From Plantago ovata (Eukaryota > Streptophyta > Magnoliopsida > Lamiales > Plantaginaceae): a stretch of 64,000 bases of DNA. Where the stretch lies: positions 109,979,397 through 110,043,396 of the forward strand of contig CM051456.1 in the NCBI GenBank assembly GCA_028274465.1, written 5' to 3'. Shown here piece by piece: positions 62,928-64,000 of this stretch. Within the stretch, counting starts at the first letter, position 1. Every line of letters starts with the position of its first letter. Made by a program: the position numbers and the translations under genes. The notes beneath the pieces were generated by a model, which was given only the letters and a program-made list of their open reading frames with translations, was not told where the DNA came from and searched no databases.

Positions 62928-63272
62928 TGTGTCCAGAGAGGTTAGCAATTGAAAGGATGAGTTCGAATAAAAGAAAGTAGGGTAATTGTATTTGTCGTCT
63001 AAAAAAAAAAAAGGTTTATCACTACGTCGTGAATACGTGCAATTTACATATTCTATTCAAAATAATATGAATATTCTTGCCTATCAGAAGTGAAGGCGCT
63101 TATAACTAGAAAAATGAACTTCTCTTGAGTTTAGACCTTGACAGATGTTGGAAGTGACACTAACAATTGCAAGAGACTTGGTCAAGAAAAGCACAAGATA
63201 TCGGACGATAGAACACTTTAGATTTCAGAAGAAAGCGGTCAGCTAGAAGGGGAAAATTCTGAGCAGGAGTTA
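62928..63272 (+). pseudogene. Degenerate second copy of the RNR1-like 3' part
   Basis: Matches 60490-60540 (GTCCAGAGAGGTTAGCAATT) and then 61005-61255 (GAATACGTGCAATTTACAT, GTGAAGGCGCTTATAACTAG, GACTTGGTCAAGAAAAGCAC). The part between is deleted and the frame is full of stops. Confidence 0.85.
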
Positions 63273-63279
63273 TTAACAG

Positions 63280-64000
63280 TTTATCCATGTGGAAACCAAC
63301 TCTAGTTTTTGGGAGGCCTTAGTTAAAAACCATCATAGCTGGTTGTGGAAATCTCTTAGTAAACAAAAAGAGGTGTTTAAAACTTGTATAGGCTGGAAAC
63401 TTGGTGACGGGGCTCTTGTTAGATTTTGGCATGATCAATGGGTAGGGGATTTTAAATTAAGTGAGGTAGTAGATAATAGCATTACTAATGATGATAAAGT
63501 TAAAGATTACCTCTTGGGAAGCCATTGGAACTTTGATAAACTCAATCAAGTTCTTAACACCGATTTGATTAATCTCATTACCTCTACCGTGTTCTCAGGA
63601 GATGGAGAAAATGATAAACAGATTTGGAGAATGCATAACTCTGGTGAGTTCACTCTAAAAAGTGCTTACAACTTTTTAATTTTGGATCACAAGCCTACTG
63701 TTCTCTGGCCATGGAAAACTATTTGGGGTTTCAAAGCTTTCCCTAAAATTAAATTTTTTGTTTGGCTAATGATCCACCAAAGACTCCCGACGGCCATGAG
63801 ACTGTTTAAACAAAAAGTTATAGCTTCTCCAATCTGTTCTTGTTGTAAAAAAGAAAATGAGACTTTATCCCATCTTTTCATAGATTGTGAAGGTTTTAAA
63901 CTACTAAGATATCGTGTCTTTGCATCCCTAGGTATTACTACCTTCTCTCCTTATGTTACAGATTATTTGTTTCGAACTAATCAAAGAGAGAGCAATAAAC
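63280..64000 (+). mobile_element. LINE ORF2 fragment, zf-RVT region (runs off window)
   Basis: Open frame from about 63298 to the edge without a stop: SSFWEALVKNHHSWLWKSL, then CIGWKLGDGALVRFWHDQWV, QIWRMHNSGEFTLKSAYNFL, PKIKFFVWLMIHQRLPTAMR and CSCCKKENETLSHLFIDCE. This is the zinc-binding domain (PF13966) that follows RT in plant L1-type LINEs. The RT domain upstream is missing, so the copy is truncated on the left by the RNR1-like scrap. The long clean frame suggests a young insertion. Confidence 0.9.

Overview
The window is nuclear DNA from a flowering plant, very probably a eudicot. The genes are split by spliceosomal introns and include a 20-exon vacuolar H+-ATPase subunit A gene. The spaces between them are AT-rich and packed with plant transposons: Stowaway, hAT, pogo and PIF/Harbinger elements, TRIMs, a Cassandra LTR, a Ty1/copia element and LINE pieces. 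The species cannot be fixed from sequence alone. Two runs of exactly 100 N mark assembly joins, and both have repeated sequence on either side.

Layout. 1-199: start of an F-box gene (minus), running off the edge. 1.5-1.8 kb: LINE RNase H remnant. 3.1-4.2 kb: FAM32A-like gene (plus). 6.1-12.1 kb: VHA-A, the V-ATPase catalytic subunit (minus, 20 coding exons). 12.1-21.2 kb: repeats, including a gypsy-type LTR remnant, the first gap and a complete non-autonomous PIF/Harbinger element with TSD. 21.5-22.4 kb: single-exon DUF3820 protein, likely plastid-targeted. 22.7-24.2 kb: MITEs and a TRIM nested in a MITE. 24.3-42.1 kb: a segmentally duplicated block carrying a family of membrane-anchored RING-CH proteins (one intact gene, one with a frameshift and a 3.6-kb intron, two shared-ancestry pseudogenes), cut up by pogo, TRIM and hAT insertions and the second gap. 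42.4-42.7 kb: solo Cassandra LTR with a 5S rRNA-like core. 46.2-50.4 kb: DUF1666-family gene. 50.9-59.0 kb: an 8.1-kb copia element (minus, TSD ATATG) that contains a host-like gene fragment and, inside that, a tandem TRIM array. 59.7-61.3 kb: a truncated organellar RNase II (RNR1-like) copy, followed by scrambled fragments of it. 63.3-64.0 kb: a LINE running off the right edge.

Two points matter most to a reader. First, conserved genes that otherwise have perfect splice sites and family length (VHA-A, DUF1666) carry single-base deletions, mostly in homopolymers. Most of these look like assembly base errors, so the genes should not be called dead on this evidence. Second, the RING-CH cluster and the retroelement nests are real structural novelty at this locus, but I see no clearly new biochemical system. 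The best candidates for something undescribed are the host-gene segment inside the copia element and the multi-LTR TRIM arrays.
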